From Thermoplasmata archaeon (lineage in GTDB: Archaea > Thermoplasmatota > Thermoplasmata > Lutacidiplasmatales > UBA184), in NCBI GenBank assembly GCA_030039865.1, contig JASHUS010000072.1, positions 1 to 21,006 of the forward strand: a stretch of 21,006 nt of DNA, written 5' to 3'. Of this stretch, positions 14,830 to 21,006 are shown one piece after another. The translations under genes and the position numbers were made by a program. Under the pieces are notes generated by a model that saw nothing but the letters and a program-made list of their open reading frames with translations, had not been told where the DNA came from and did no database searches. The first letter of the stretch is position 1, and the number at the start of each line of letters is the position of its first letter.

Positions 14830-15666
14830 GTGCGATTCGGGTACGACGGCCGGCCGTTCGCCGGCTGGGCGCGTCAACCCGGGCTCAGAACGGTCGAATG
14901 GGAGATCGAGCGCGGGATTCAGCGGCACCGCCTTCCCATCGTCGCCAGCTCGCTTTCCGTCGCGAGCCGCACGGACCGGGGAGTTAGCGCTATCGGCAAC
15001 GCGCTGGCTCTCGAAAGCCGACTGTCGGGGCCCTCGCTCCTTCGCTCGCTCAACGGAATCTCGCCGGCAATCTACTTCACGAGGGCGTCTACTATCCCCT
15101 CGGATTTCCGCGTTCGCGCCGCGAGCCGCCGAACGTATCGGTACTTCGAATCCACCCCCGCCGTACGAGTTACCGAATGGCGCGCCGCGGCGCGCTGGTT
15201 CTCGGGAAGCATCGACGTTCGTTCCCTGGGGCGGAGACTTCCGTCCGATCGACCGCAGTGGCGCAGGATCGACGCCGTGACTGTCCACGCGACTTCGTCT
15301 GGGCTCGAGGTGGACGTGGTCGCCCCTTCGTTCGTGTGGGGGATGGTGCGTAAGATCATCGGAGCGCTCCGGGAAGTTGACCTTGGGCGAATCTCGACCG
15401 CCCGACTCGCGTCGGCCCTCGCCGGAAAGGAGCGCCTCACCCTCCCCATGGCGGAACCCGAGCCGCTCGTTCTCTGGGACGTGGAGTACCCAATCGAATG
15501 GGCGTATGCGTGGGTCGGACCGACTCGCCACCAGGCTCGATGGTGGGAGGAGGCGCGGAACGAGCTGCTCTTACGGAGTCAGGTTGTCGAGTCGCTGGCC
15601 GAGGGGGCTTCGTCCGCCCCGGCTAGCCCACCCGTTCCCAGCGTTCGAGCTTCTGTACGGCGCTGA
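14830..15666 (+). CDS. truA: tRNA pseudouridine synthase TruA-like
   Basis: 278 residues. The start FGYDGRPFAGWARQPG is the TruA first-strand motif (usual Y-D-G-x-x-F-x-G-W-x-x-Q). The catalytic motif is SVASRTDRGVSAIGN, with D49 as the nucleophile. Later blocks are FRVRAASRRTYRYF and APSFVWGMVRKIIGALREV, matching the family's S-F-x-x-x-M-V-R. TruA makes pseudouridine at positions 38-40 of many tRNAs. GTG 14830 is the first standard start after an in-frame TAG at 14746-14748. It trims the first strand slightly, so an earlier non-standard start is conceivable. Codon use is less GC3-biased than in the pst genes. Its last 44 nt overlap the convergent HPS-RraA gene. Confidence 0.88.
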   Translation: MRFGYDGRPFAGWARQPGLRTVEWEIERGIQRHRLPIVASSLSVASRTDRGVSAIGNALALESRLSGPSLLRSLNGISPAIYFTRASTIPSDFRVRAASRRTYRYFESTPAVRVTEWRAAARWFSGSIDVRSLGRRLPSDRPQWRRIDAVTVHATSSGLEVDVVAPSFVWGMVRKIIGALREVDLGRISTARLASALAGKERLTLPMAEPEPLVLWDVEYPIEWAYAWVGPTRHQARWWEEARNELLLRSQVVESLAEGASSAPASPPVPSVRASVRR

Positions 15667-16927
15667 GCGTCGATCCGCGGCGGATCTCCTCGCGGACGCG
15701 GTTCTCGTGCTCGAGCACGTCGAGGGCGCGGTTGGCGATCTCCGCGGCGCGCTCCCGGGGCACGACGACGACCCCGCTCAGGTCGCCCACGATCCAGTCG
15801 CCCGGTCGCACCCGTTGTCCGCCCACGTGGACCTCGACCCCGATCTCGCCGTGGCCTTTCGGCTCCCCGGCGTCCGAGCTCGTCGTGCGGCTGAACGCCG
15901 GGAAGCCGAGGTCGAGGATCGCGTCGACGTCCCGGATCGCCCCGTCGATGACGACCCCGGCGACCTTGCGGACGTGGGCGCTCCAGCTCGCGAGCTCGCC
16001 CCAGACCGCAGTCGGCCCTCCCCCCACGTCAACGACGATGACGTCGCCCGGGCCCGCTCGGTCGATCGCTTCAACCGGTTTCGCCCAGTCGCCGTCGCGC
16101 GTGACGACCGTCACGGCCGGTCCGACGACCCGGGCCGACGGGTCGCGCAGGTGGGGAAGGATCCCGTGCATTGCGCCCTGCCGCTGCATCGCGTCGGTCA
16201 CGTTCGGGCTCGAGACCTTCAGGAACGCCTCGCGGACCCCCTCGCCCGAGTAGCGACGGTAGAGCTCGCTCGCGACCTCCTTCTGCGTCGCGATCGCCTC
16301 CTTCACCCGCCGCGTGGCTTCCGTGATCTGGGCGCTCTTCGTGATCGCGCCCCCGACGATCAGGATCTGGGCCCCCGAGCGCACCGCGGCGGCGACGGTC
16401 TCGCTCGTGAGGCCTCCCGCGACCGCGACGGGGAGCGGGGAAGCGGCGGCCAGGTCGCTGAGGACATCGAACGGCGTCCGGCCGGCCATCTGCATGTCGA
16501 TCCCGACGTGCCAACAGACCGCGGCGGCGCCGAGCTCCGCCGCTCGGCGCGTCCGGGCGACGGGGTCCGCGACGCCGAGGAGGTCGACCATCACCTCGGC
16601 TCCGTAGAGCTCGGCGCCCCGGACCGCGTCCGCGATCGTGCCGTCGTCGGACGCTCCCAGGACCGTGACGATGTCCGCCCCGGCCTTGGCGGCGATCTCC
16701 ACCTCGAAGGCGCCGGTGTCCATGACCTTCATGTCGGCGACAATCCGGTGGCCGGGGAACGCCTTCTTGAGCTCCCGGACCGCGTCGAGCCCCTCGCTCT
16801 TGATGAGCGGCGTCCCGGCCTCGACCCAGTCCGCGCCGCCCTCCACCGCCTCCTTCGCGGCGGTGAGCGCCCGGGAGAGGTTCTCGAAGTCGAGCGCCAC
16901 CTGAAGGACCGGGCGGTCGAGGCGCAT
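15623..16927 (-). CDS. 3-hexulose-6-phosphate synthase fused to an RraA-like domain
   Basis: 434 residues. Residues 1-215 form a hexulose-phosphate synthase TIM barrel of the OMP-decarboxylase superfamily: LQVALDFENLSRAL, WVEAGTPLIKSEG, the catalytic IVADMKVMDTGAFEVEIAAK (DxKxxD: D65, K67, D70), ADIVTVLGASDD, WHVGIDMQMAG and the phosphate-binding VAVAGGLTSETV and ILIVGGAI. Residues 225-430 are an RraA-like fold: SSPNVTDAMQRQGAM, GDVIVVDVGGGPTAVWGEL, GVVIDGAIRDVDAI, EIGVEVHVGG and PGDWIVGDLSGVVVVP. HPS links ribulose-5-phosphate and formaldehyde to hexulose-6-phosphate; in many archaea the reverse direction supplies pentose phosphates. The RraA part's role is unclear; such domains include aldolases and nuclease regulators. 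The partner isomerase (PHI) is not in the window. Confidence 0.92.
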   Translation of the reverse strand: MRLDRPVLQVALDFENLSRALTAAKEAVEGGADWVEAGTPLIKSEGLDAVRELKKAFPGHRIVADMKVMDTGAFEVEIAAKAGADIVTVLGASDDGTIADAVRGAELYGAEVMVDLLGVADPVARTRRAAELGAAAVCWHVGIDMQMAGRTPFDVLSDLAAASPLPVAVAGGLTSETVAAAVRSGAQILIVGGAITKSAQITEATRRVKEAIATQKEVASELYRRYSGEGVREAFLKVSSPNVTDAMQRQGAMHGILPHLRDPSARVVGPAVTVVTRDGDWAKPVEAIDRAGPGDVIVVDVGGGPTAVWGELASWSAHVRKVAGVVIDGAIRDVDAILDLGFPAFSRTTSSDAGEPKGHGEIGVEVHVGGQRVRPGDWIVGDLSGVVVVPRERAAEIANRALDVLEHENRVREEIRRGSTLSAVQKLERWERVG

Positions 16928-16946
16928 GGGGGCCCGAGAGGGCTCG

Positions 16947-16956
16947 TCTCTTTAAC
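16947..16956 (-). promoter_or_regulatory. TATA-like box for the HPS-RraA gene
   Basis: On the minus strand GTTAAAGAGA is centred about 25 nt before ATG 16927, which fits a leaderless transcript. It lies in the 35-nt gap after the PH-like membrane protein gene, so the fusion gene probably has its own promoter. Confidence 0.5.
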
Positions 16957-16962
16957 GGTCGC

Positions 16963-17403
16963 TCACACCGACGGCGCCAGCGGCACGCGTCGCAGGACAG
17001 CACGAGATTGGTCCGGGCTCAGCAGGATCTTGTTCAACTGCCACCTAGAGCCGACCTCGAGGTGCGTCTCGTCCCGGAGCCGGACCTCGGACCAAGGGTA
17101 AGTCCGTACTCCGAACGGTGCCTGGAGGGCCAGTTCGTTCGGCGAAAGGCCGATCGCCATCGCTCCGGGGTGGAACTGGGCAAATCGCGACACGTAGATC
17201 GAGTTCGCCGCGGTTAGGAAGATGAGGAGCAACAGCGGGAAAGTCAAAACGCCAGGATAGCCCCGCACGAACCCTAACAGGACCGAGAACGTGAAGGCGA
17301 CGGACGCCGAGCCAAACACCAATCCCGCCCAGCTGAGGGTGCGGAACAAGCGATCGCACCGTGGGATGCCGGGGACCCACTCGATCGCGTTTCCCGACAT
17401 CAC
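16963..17403 (-). CDS. Two-helix membrane protein with PH-like cytoplasmic domain
   Basis: 146 residues. After a short N-terminus come two membrane helices: WAGLVFGSASVAFTFSVLLG (about 24-43) and GVLTFPLLLLIFLTAANSIY (about 51-70). The remaining 75 residues are strand-rich: AMAIGLSPNELALQAPFGVR, YPWSEVRLRDETHLEVG, then a closing helix SPDQSRAVLRRVPL. The I-G-L-S-x-x-E-L and W-S-E-V pattern is that of bacterial/archaeal PH-like (bPH, YdbS/YcxB-like) membrane proteins. Function unknown. The start is GTG 17403 or ATG 17400. Same strand as the HPS-RraA gene, ending 35 nt before it. Confidence 0.7.
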   Translation of the reverse strand: MMSGNAIEWVPGIPRCDRLFRTLSWAGLVFGSASVAFTFSVLLGFVRGYPGVLTFPLLLLIFLTAANSIYVSRFAQFHPGAMAIGLSPNELALQAPFGVRTYPWSEVRLRDETHLEVGSRWQLNKILLSPDQSRAVLRRVPLAPSV

Positions 17404-17470
17404 CGTCCCCTACGGGGAGTCGTCCCGAAAGTCCTTTCGCCGCCCGTCGGAGCCAGCGTCGGTCGTCCTT

Positions 17471-17812
17471 CTACGCGATCCGGTCCGACTTCTCCATCGC
17501 TTCGATGAGGAACTTCTTGCCCTCGGCCGTGATCTGATACCGAGCGCGGGGCGGGTCCGGACTCCGGGCGGGGTAGCTTCCTCCGCCGTGGACCTCGACG
17601 AGCCCGTTGCGGACGAGGAGGCCGAGCGCCAGCGGGACCTTCACGTGGTCGTGCTCGATCGCCCAGAACCCGTCGAGGACCCGCTCGATCTCGGGCAGTT
17701 CGAGCACCTGGTCGCCCGCACTACCTTCGTGCAGGGACTCGGCCCGGTTCAACTGCTGGAGGATCGCCACCAGCGTCGACCGGACCGGATCGGGGCGGTC
17801 CTTGCGGGCCAT
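17471..17812 (-). CDS. Winged-helix protein, first member of a tandem paralogous pair
   Basis: 113 residues with a helix-helix-helix-wing layout. The first helix is VRSTLVAILQQLNRAESLHE, then ELPEIERVLDGFWAIEHDHV, the recognition-type helix VPLALGLLVRNGLVEV, a wing rich in Gly/Pro, and the closing strand and helix RYQITAEGKKFLIEAMEK. The Y-x-I-T-x-x-G-K end is usual for archaeal winged-helix DNA-binding proteins (PadR/MarR-like). It is clearly related to the protein encoded at 17871-18209: both share the I-L-x-Q-L-N-R-A-E core and the I-T-x-x-G-K end. It probably regulates transcription; its targets are not visible. A good TATA box precedes it. Confidence 0.75.
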   Translation of the reverse strand: MARKDRPDPVRSTLVAILQQLNRAESLHEGSAGDQVLELPEIERVLDGFWAIEHDHVKVPLALGLLVRNGLVEVHGGGSYPARSPDPPRARYQITAEGKKFLIEAMEKSDRIA

Positions 17813-17836
17813 GCACGCCCTTCTACGCCGGCTTCC

Positions 17837-17848
17837 AATACTTAATAC
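17837..17848 (-). promoter_or_regulatory. TATA box for the winged-helix gene at 17812
   Basis: On the minus strand GTATTAAGTATT is the most AT-rich 12 bases in the neighbourhood. It is centred about 31 nt before ATG 17812, consistent with a leaderless or nearly leaderless archaeal transcript. It lies in the 58-nt gap between the two paralogues, so each has its own promoter. Confidence 0.6.
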
Positions 17849-17870
17849 GGCGGTCGGGAGAAGCCGGCGT

Positions 17871-18209
17871 CTATTCGACGCGATTCGTGCGTCGCAGGCT
17901 CTCGAGCAGGTACGCCTTCCCCTGCGTCGTGATCGTGTAGCGCTCCCCGATCACGCGGCCGCGGTCCCAGGCGTACTCGATGTCCGTGAGCTGCCGGGCG
18001 AGCCCGTTCCCGACGAGCACCCCGACCGCGGTCTCGACCTGGGGGCCGGTGAGGTGCGGGTAGGAGCCCCGAATCAGCTTGTGGTGGAGCTCGCCGATCT
18101 CGAGGCCCTCGATCTGGGCCTCCTCGTTCTCCGCGCGGTTGAGCTGCTTCAGGATCTCGAGCAGCTCGTCGCGCAGATCGGCGGCCTCCTCCTCGGGCGG
18201 CTCGGCCAT
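17871..18209 (-). CDS. Winged-helix protein, second member of the tandem paralogous pair
   Basis: 112 residues. An acidic N-terminus (PPEEEAADLRDE) leads into LLEILKQLNRAENEEAQIEG, LEIGELHHKLIRGSYPHLTG, the recognition-type helix QVETAVGVLVGNGLARQL, a wing, and ERYTITTQGKAYLLESLRRT. It aligns over its full length with the protein at 17471-17812, with the same helix order and the same I-T-x-x-G-K/A-x-L end, but differs at many positions, so the duplication is not recent. Probably a DNA-binding regulator; heterodimers of the two products are possible but not shown. It is divergent from the Zn-ribbon-like gene across 94 nt. Confidence 0.75.
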   Translation of the reverse strand: MAEPPEEEAADLRDELLEILKQLNRAENEEAQIEGLEIGELHHKLIRGSYPHLTGPQVETAVGVLVGNGLARQLTDIEYAWDRGRVIGERYTITTQGKAYLLESLRRTNRVE

Positions 18210-18270
18210 TGCCCGCTCAGAGCGTCGGAGAAGCAGATGAACGTATCCATTCGCCCGCGGGGCGCGGGTC

Positions 18271-18276
18271 TTTTAG
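18271..18276 (+). promoter_or_regulatory. Possible TATA element for the Zn-ribbon-like gene
   Basis: TTTTAG sits in a GC-rich stretch, centred about 30 nt before ATG 18304, as expected for a leaderless transcript that could carry both this gene and trpS. Confidence 0.35.
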
Positions 18277-18303
18277 CCCGCGTCGGCAGATACCTTCCCG
18301 GAC

Positions 18304-18612
18304 ATGACCTGCACCTGCCGGAACCCGGCGCGGTGCCCGATCTGCAACACTCAGGTCCGGGTACCTCTCACGAATCTTGAGAACGCGTCGGGGGCGCAGA
18401 TCCTCGTCGACCGGTTCGCCCGGCGCGACTCGTCGTCGTCGCGCGAGGGGCTCCGCCGGCTGATCGAGGGCTGGGGCAGCTGCCCCGCGTGCGGCCACAC
18501 GATCCATTTCGAGCACTCCCGCCAGTGCGTCGCGGAGGCGCTGAGCGCGGCGGGCGTGCCGGGCGCCGAGCGAGAGGCGATCCTCTCGAAGATCACGTTC
18601 CCCGAAGGTTGA
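18304..18612 (+). CDS. Small zinc-ribbon-like protein, unknown function
   Basis: 102 residues. Two cysteine clusters frame a helical middle: C3, C5, C11, C14 at the N-terminus (TCTCRNPARCPIC) and C60, C63 with H65, H68 and C75 (SCPACGHTIHFEHSRQC). Two CxxC knuckles about 45 residues apart fit one or two bound zinc ions. The middle (ILVDRFARRDSSSSREGLRR) is basic and may touch nucleic acid. The closing helix is EREAILSKITFPEG. I recognise no named family. It ends 13 nt before trpS on the same strand, so the two are probably co-transcribed, which hints at a translation-related role without proving it. Confidence 0.7.
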   Translation: MTCTCRNPARCPICNTQVRVPLTNLENASGAQILVDRFARRDSSSSREGLRRLIEGWGSCPACGHTIHFEHSRQCVAEALSAAGVPGAEREAILSKITFPEG

Positions 18613-18614
18613 CC

Positions 18615-18622
18615 GGGAGGAG
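18615..18622 (+). promoter_or_regulatory. Ribosome-binding site for trpS
   Basis: GGGAGGAG lies directly before GTG 18626, with the GGAGG core 5 nt away. It fixes the non-ATG start of trpS, and it suggests trpS is an internal operon gene, unlike the leaderless-looking starts nearby. Confidence 0.6.
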
Positions 18623-18625
18623 TCG

Positions 18626-19777
18626 GTGCCCGGGCCGGAGGAGGAGTTCGTCGTCACTCCGTACGAGGTCCGCGGCCGGATCGACTACGATAAGCTGCGC
18701 GAGCAGTTCGGAACGCAGGCGCTCACCCCCGAGCTGCTCGCGAAGATCCACCATCTCGCGGGCGGCGAGCTCCACCCGCTGCTCCGCCGGGGCATCTTCT
18801 ACTCGCACCGGGACCTGCCCCAGCTCCTCGACGGGTACGCGAACGGCAAGCCGTTCTTCCTCTACTCGGGCCGGGGTCCGTCGGGCCCGCTCCACACCTC
18901 GCACCTCCTCCACTTCGACCTCTGCCAGTGGTTCCAGCGGCGGATGGGCGTCCCGATGTACATCCAGATCACCGACGACGAGAAGTTCTGGGCGCGGAGC
19001 GGCCTCACCCGGGAGGAGACCGCCCACTGGGGGAGGGAGAACCTCTACGACATCCTCGCCCTCGGCTTCGACCCGAAGCGCACGCACGTCTTCTTCGACT
19101 CGCGCTCGATCGCCGCGCTCTACCCGCTCGCGATCCGGGTCGCGCGGAAGATCCCCTACTCGACCGTGAAGGCGGTCTTCGGCTTCGAGCCGAGCACGAA
19201 CATCGGGCTCGTCTTCTACACCGCGCTCCAGAGCGTCCCGTGCTTCTGGCCGTCGTGGGCGGAGGGCCGCAGCGTCCCGTGCCTCATCCCGTGCGGGATC
19301 GACCAGGACCCGCACTTCCGGGTCACGCGGGACGTCGCGGAGGGCCTCGGGTACCCGAAGCCCGCCCTGCTCCACAGCCAGATGGTACCCGGTCTGCTGG
19401 GCGAAGGCGCGATGTCGACGAGCGGCGACCGGGCCGACAACGCGCTCTTCCTAAACGATTCCCCCGAGGTCGTCGACAAGAAGATCCGCAACGCGTTCAC
19501 GGGGGGCCGGGCGACCGTCGAAGAACAGCGCCGCCTCGGGGCGACGCCCGAGATCTGCTCGATCTGGGCGCAGTGGCGGACGCGCTTCGCCGAGTCCGAC
19601 GAGAAGTTCGCCGAGATCACCGCGGACTGCCGGTCCGGCAAGATGCTCTGCGGGGAGTGCAAGTCGCAACTGCTCGAGCGGGTCCACGCCTTCTACCGCG
19701 AGCACGACCTCGCCCGCGAGCGGGTCAAGGACTGGGCGGAGTCGACGATCGTCTCGTCGGCCCCCAAGGACCTTTAG
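18626..19777 (+). CDS. trpS: Tryptophanyl-tRNA synthetase, archaeal/eukaryotic type
   Basis: 383 residues, usual for archaeal TrpRS. The class I HIGH-type motif is in FLYSGRGPSGPLHTSHLLHF (G-P-L-H-T-S-H-L, 87-94). VPMYIQITDDEKFWARSGLT is the family's amino-acid pocket region, and CGIDQDPHFRVTRDVA (223-238) is the TrpRS-specific I-D-Q-D-P. The KMSKS equivalent, normally K-M-S-A-S, reads A-M-S-T-S (262-266), so the first lysine is missing; the rest (NALFLNDSPEVVDKKI) is normal. It charges tRNA-Trp in the cytoplasm. The C-terminus has a Cys pair (MLCGECKSQLL). GTG start with a strong ribosome-binding site. It follows a small Zn-ribbon-like gene. Confidence 0.95.
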   Translation: MPGPEEEFVVTPYEVRGRIDYDKLREQFGTQALTPELLAKIHHLAGGELHPLLRRGIFYSHRDLPQLLDGYANGKPFFLYSGRGPSGPLHTSHLLHFDLCQWFQRRMGVPMYIQITDDEKFWARSGLTREETAHWGRENLYDILALGFDPKRTHVFFDSRSIAALYPLAIRVARKIPYSTVKAVFGFEPSTNIGLVFYTALQSVPCFWPSWAEGRSVPCLIPCGIDQDPHFRVTRDVAEGLGYPKPALLHSQMVPGLLGEGAMSTSGDRADNALFLNDSPEVVDKKIRNAFTGGRATVEEQRRLGATPEICSIWAQWRTRFAESDEKFAEITADCRSGKMLCGECKSQLLERVHAFYREHDLARERVKDWAESTIVSSAPKDL

Positions 19778-19810
19778 CGCGAGCCGCGTCGCGCCCCCAA
19801 TCCCCACAGA

Positions 19811-19822
19811 TTGTTATACGCC
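19811..19822 (+). promoter_or_regulatory. TATA-like box for the surface protein gene
   Basis: TTGTTATACGCC is centred about 27 nt before GTG 19843, consistent with a leaderless transcript and supporting that start. Confidence 0.45.
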
Positions 19823-19842
19823 GACTCCGTAGCCGCTCGGCC

Positions 19843-21006
19843 GTGACGACGCCCCGGCCGCGCCGCGAACCTGGGTGGTCCAATGTGCCGGCGCGCGCCC
19901 GTCTATTCTCAGTCGAGACCTGGGCGTTCGTCGTGGGGGCCCTCGTCATCCTACCGGCCCTTTCGAGCGCTCACCCGCTCGCCTCGTTCGCTAGGCTGGC
20001 GCCCGACTCGGCCACTAGCGACGGTGGAGACACGAAGACCATTCCCGCTAGCTCAATCGGTCCGTCGACGCCGGACGAGACGGCCGCCCGACTGCGCGCG
20101 ATTTGGGCCCGCGAGCTCGGGCTCGGGCCCGCGGCTCTCTACCCGGGAACCTCGGCGAAGCTCCAGCCGGGCTCAGGGACCTTCACGAACCTAACCGGAG
20201 CCTACGATGCTTTCGAGGCGACCGGGGTGAACCAGCTGGCGTCCGGCAGTGGGTCGCCGCAGGCCACCAACGGCACGACGCTCCTTTCCGAGGGTTACGT
20301 CGGCGACAACTATACGAACGCGCTCCTGAGCTACTCCATTTCCACGGGGCGATGGAGCGTCCTCCAAGAGACGCCGAACGCCTACTGGGGCGTCGTGGCG
20401 CTGCCCAACGGAGACTACTTGATTTCCGTCGCCTCGCTCGGGAACGACCCGGGCACCACAATCCTAGAAGAGTACAACGGAGCGACGTTCACTCCGCTCA
20501 AGGGGGTTCTATCGCATCAGAGCGCCTACCGATGGAGCCTGCTCGGGACCGATGCGTTGGGCAACGTGCTGACGCAGGGCCTGAAGTTCACAACGTCGAC
20601 CTCGTCCCCCGTCTTCCTGCTCAATTCGTCGAACTCCTTTCAGTCGACCAACTTGACGTCGCACCTGCCCCGTGGTGTGGAATTCACGGGGATCGCCGCC
20701 TCCGGGTCGATCATCGCCCTCGGGGGTGACACAGTCTACGATCTGCCCGACGATGGGGTTTCGTCCCTGCCCGCCTACGGCGTTTACAACGAGTCGTCCC
20801 GCGTGTACACGGCTCTGAACTCCTCGGGACGGGCGATTCCGCACAACAATACAGACATCCTGACGTACCCGGACAGTATCGTCGCCGACGCGGGCGCGTT
20901 CTACTTCCCAGTGAGCACCATCCACGAGAACTTCACCGCCTCGGGTTACAACCTGACGAGCGTGTCCTCGCAGCTCTACGCCTATACGCCGAGGACCGGC
21001 GAGCTC
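19843..21006 (+). CDS. N-terminal part of a large secreted surface protein (runs off the right edge)
   Basis: The frame from GTG 19843 is open for 388 codons to the end of the window. A basic N-terminus (TTPRPRREPGW) leads to a hydrophobic stretch, TWAFVVGALVILPALSSAHP (about 27-46), which is a signal peptide or anchor. Then follow an Ala/Arg-rich helix (DETAARLRAIWARELGLG) and a long strand-rich part with short repeated turns, such as LLSYSISTGRWSVL, GVVALPNGDYLISVASLG, TILEEYNGATFTPL and YRWSLLGTDALGNVLTQG. The spacing of these strands suggests a beta-propeller. N-x-S/T sequons are numerous (NLT, NGT, NYT, NSS, NES, NNT, NFT), as in glycosylated archaeal surface proteins. No family is recognised, and the C-terminal domains are unseen. 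Confidence 0.8.
   Translation, partial: MTTPRPRREPGWSNVPARARLFSVETWAFVVGALVILPALSSAHPLASFARLAPDSATSDGGDTKTIPASSIGPSTPDETAARLRAIWARELGLGPAALYPGTSAKLQPGSGTFTNLTGAYDAFEATGVNQLASGSGSPQATNGTTLLSEGYVGDNYTNALLSYSISTGRWSVLQETPNAYWGVVALPNGDYLISVASLGNDPGTTILEEYNGATFTPLKGVLSHQSAYRWSLLGTDALGNVLTQGLKFTTSTSSPVFLLNSSNSFQSTNLTSHLPRGVEFTGIAASGSIIALGGDTVYDLPDDGVSSLPAYGVYNESSRVYTALNSSGRAIPHNNTDILTYPDSIVADAGAFYFPVSTIHENFTASGYNLTSVSSQLYAYTPRTGEL

Noticed and set aside
14727..14987. 86-codon frame starting 10 nt after the AT-rich promoter
   Set aside because: Overlaps truA in another frame and has no recognisable motif; a short upstream frame by chance is more likely.
15377..17101. 574-codon plus-strand frame
   Set aside because: Antisense to the well-supported HPS-RraA gene and dominated by Arg/Asp/Pro; codon-bias shadow despite its length.
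1..21006. CRISPR array or cas genes to go with the CARF-like regulator
   Set aside because: No regularly spaced repeats and no cas-like protein among the frames.

Overview
The window looks archaeal. A tRNA-Glu gene (8924..9023, minus) carries a 25-nt intron at position 37/38 inside a bulge-helix-bulge fold. The tryptophanyl-tRNA synthetase is of the archaeal/eukaryotic type, a hexulose-phosphate synthase is fused to an RraA-like domain, and several genes have a TATA-like box about 25-31 nt before the start codon, as expected for leaderless archaeal transcripts. High GC and large membrane-anchored, N-glycosylation-rich surface proteins suggest a high-GC member of Thermoplasmatota or a relative; that assignment is inference.

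Left part (1 to about 9850): a looser, accessory-looking stretch. It holds the tail of an unknown protein, a DUF6058-like protein (383-1129), a membrane-anchored PKD plus oligopeptide-binding (SBP family 5) protein (1455-4538), a solo CARF-like winged-helix regulator (4815-5546) convergent with a two-lobed pepsin-like aspartic protease (5694-6545, minus), two GNAT acetyltransferases, a DHCW-type cupin, the intron-bearing tRNA-Glu and a small membrane-anchored protein (9292-9846). Gaps are long and gene order is not operonic.

Right part (9890 to 19777): compact, strongly GC3-biased core genes. A complete phosphate-uptake operon pstS-pstC-pstA-pstB-phoU runs on the minus strand with overlaps or gaps of 10 nt or less. 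It is divergent from truA across an AT-rich promoter region. truA overlaps by 44 nt, tail to tail, the HPS-RraA fusion gene. Then come a two-helix membrane PH-like protein and a tandem pair of winged-helix paralogues, all minus, and finally on the plus strand a small Zn-ribbon-like protein followed 13 nt later by trpS.

Right end (19843 to 21006): the first 388 codons of a secreted or anchored, sequon-rich surface protein that runs off the window.

No CRISPR array, transposase, integrase or rRNA was seen. The items most worth a second look are the CARF-like regulator with a degenerate ligand motif, the cytosolic pepsin-like protease beside it, the tRNA-Glu with C33 and a near-ideal intron fold, the TrpRS lacking the first lysine of KMSKS, and the PKD-SBP protein with a CxxCH motif and no permease genes nearby.
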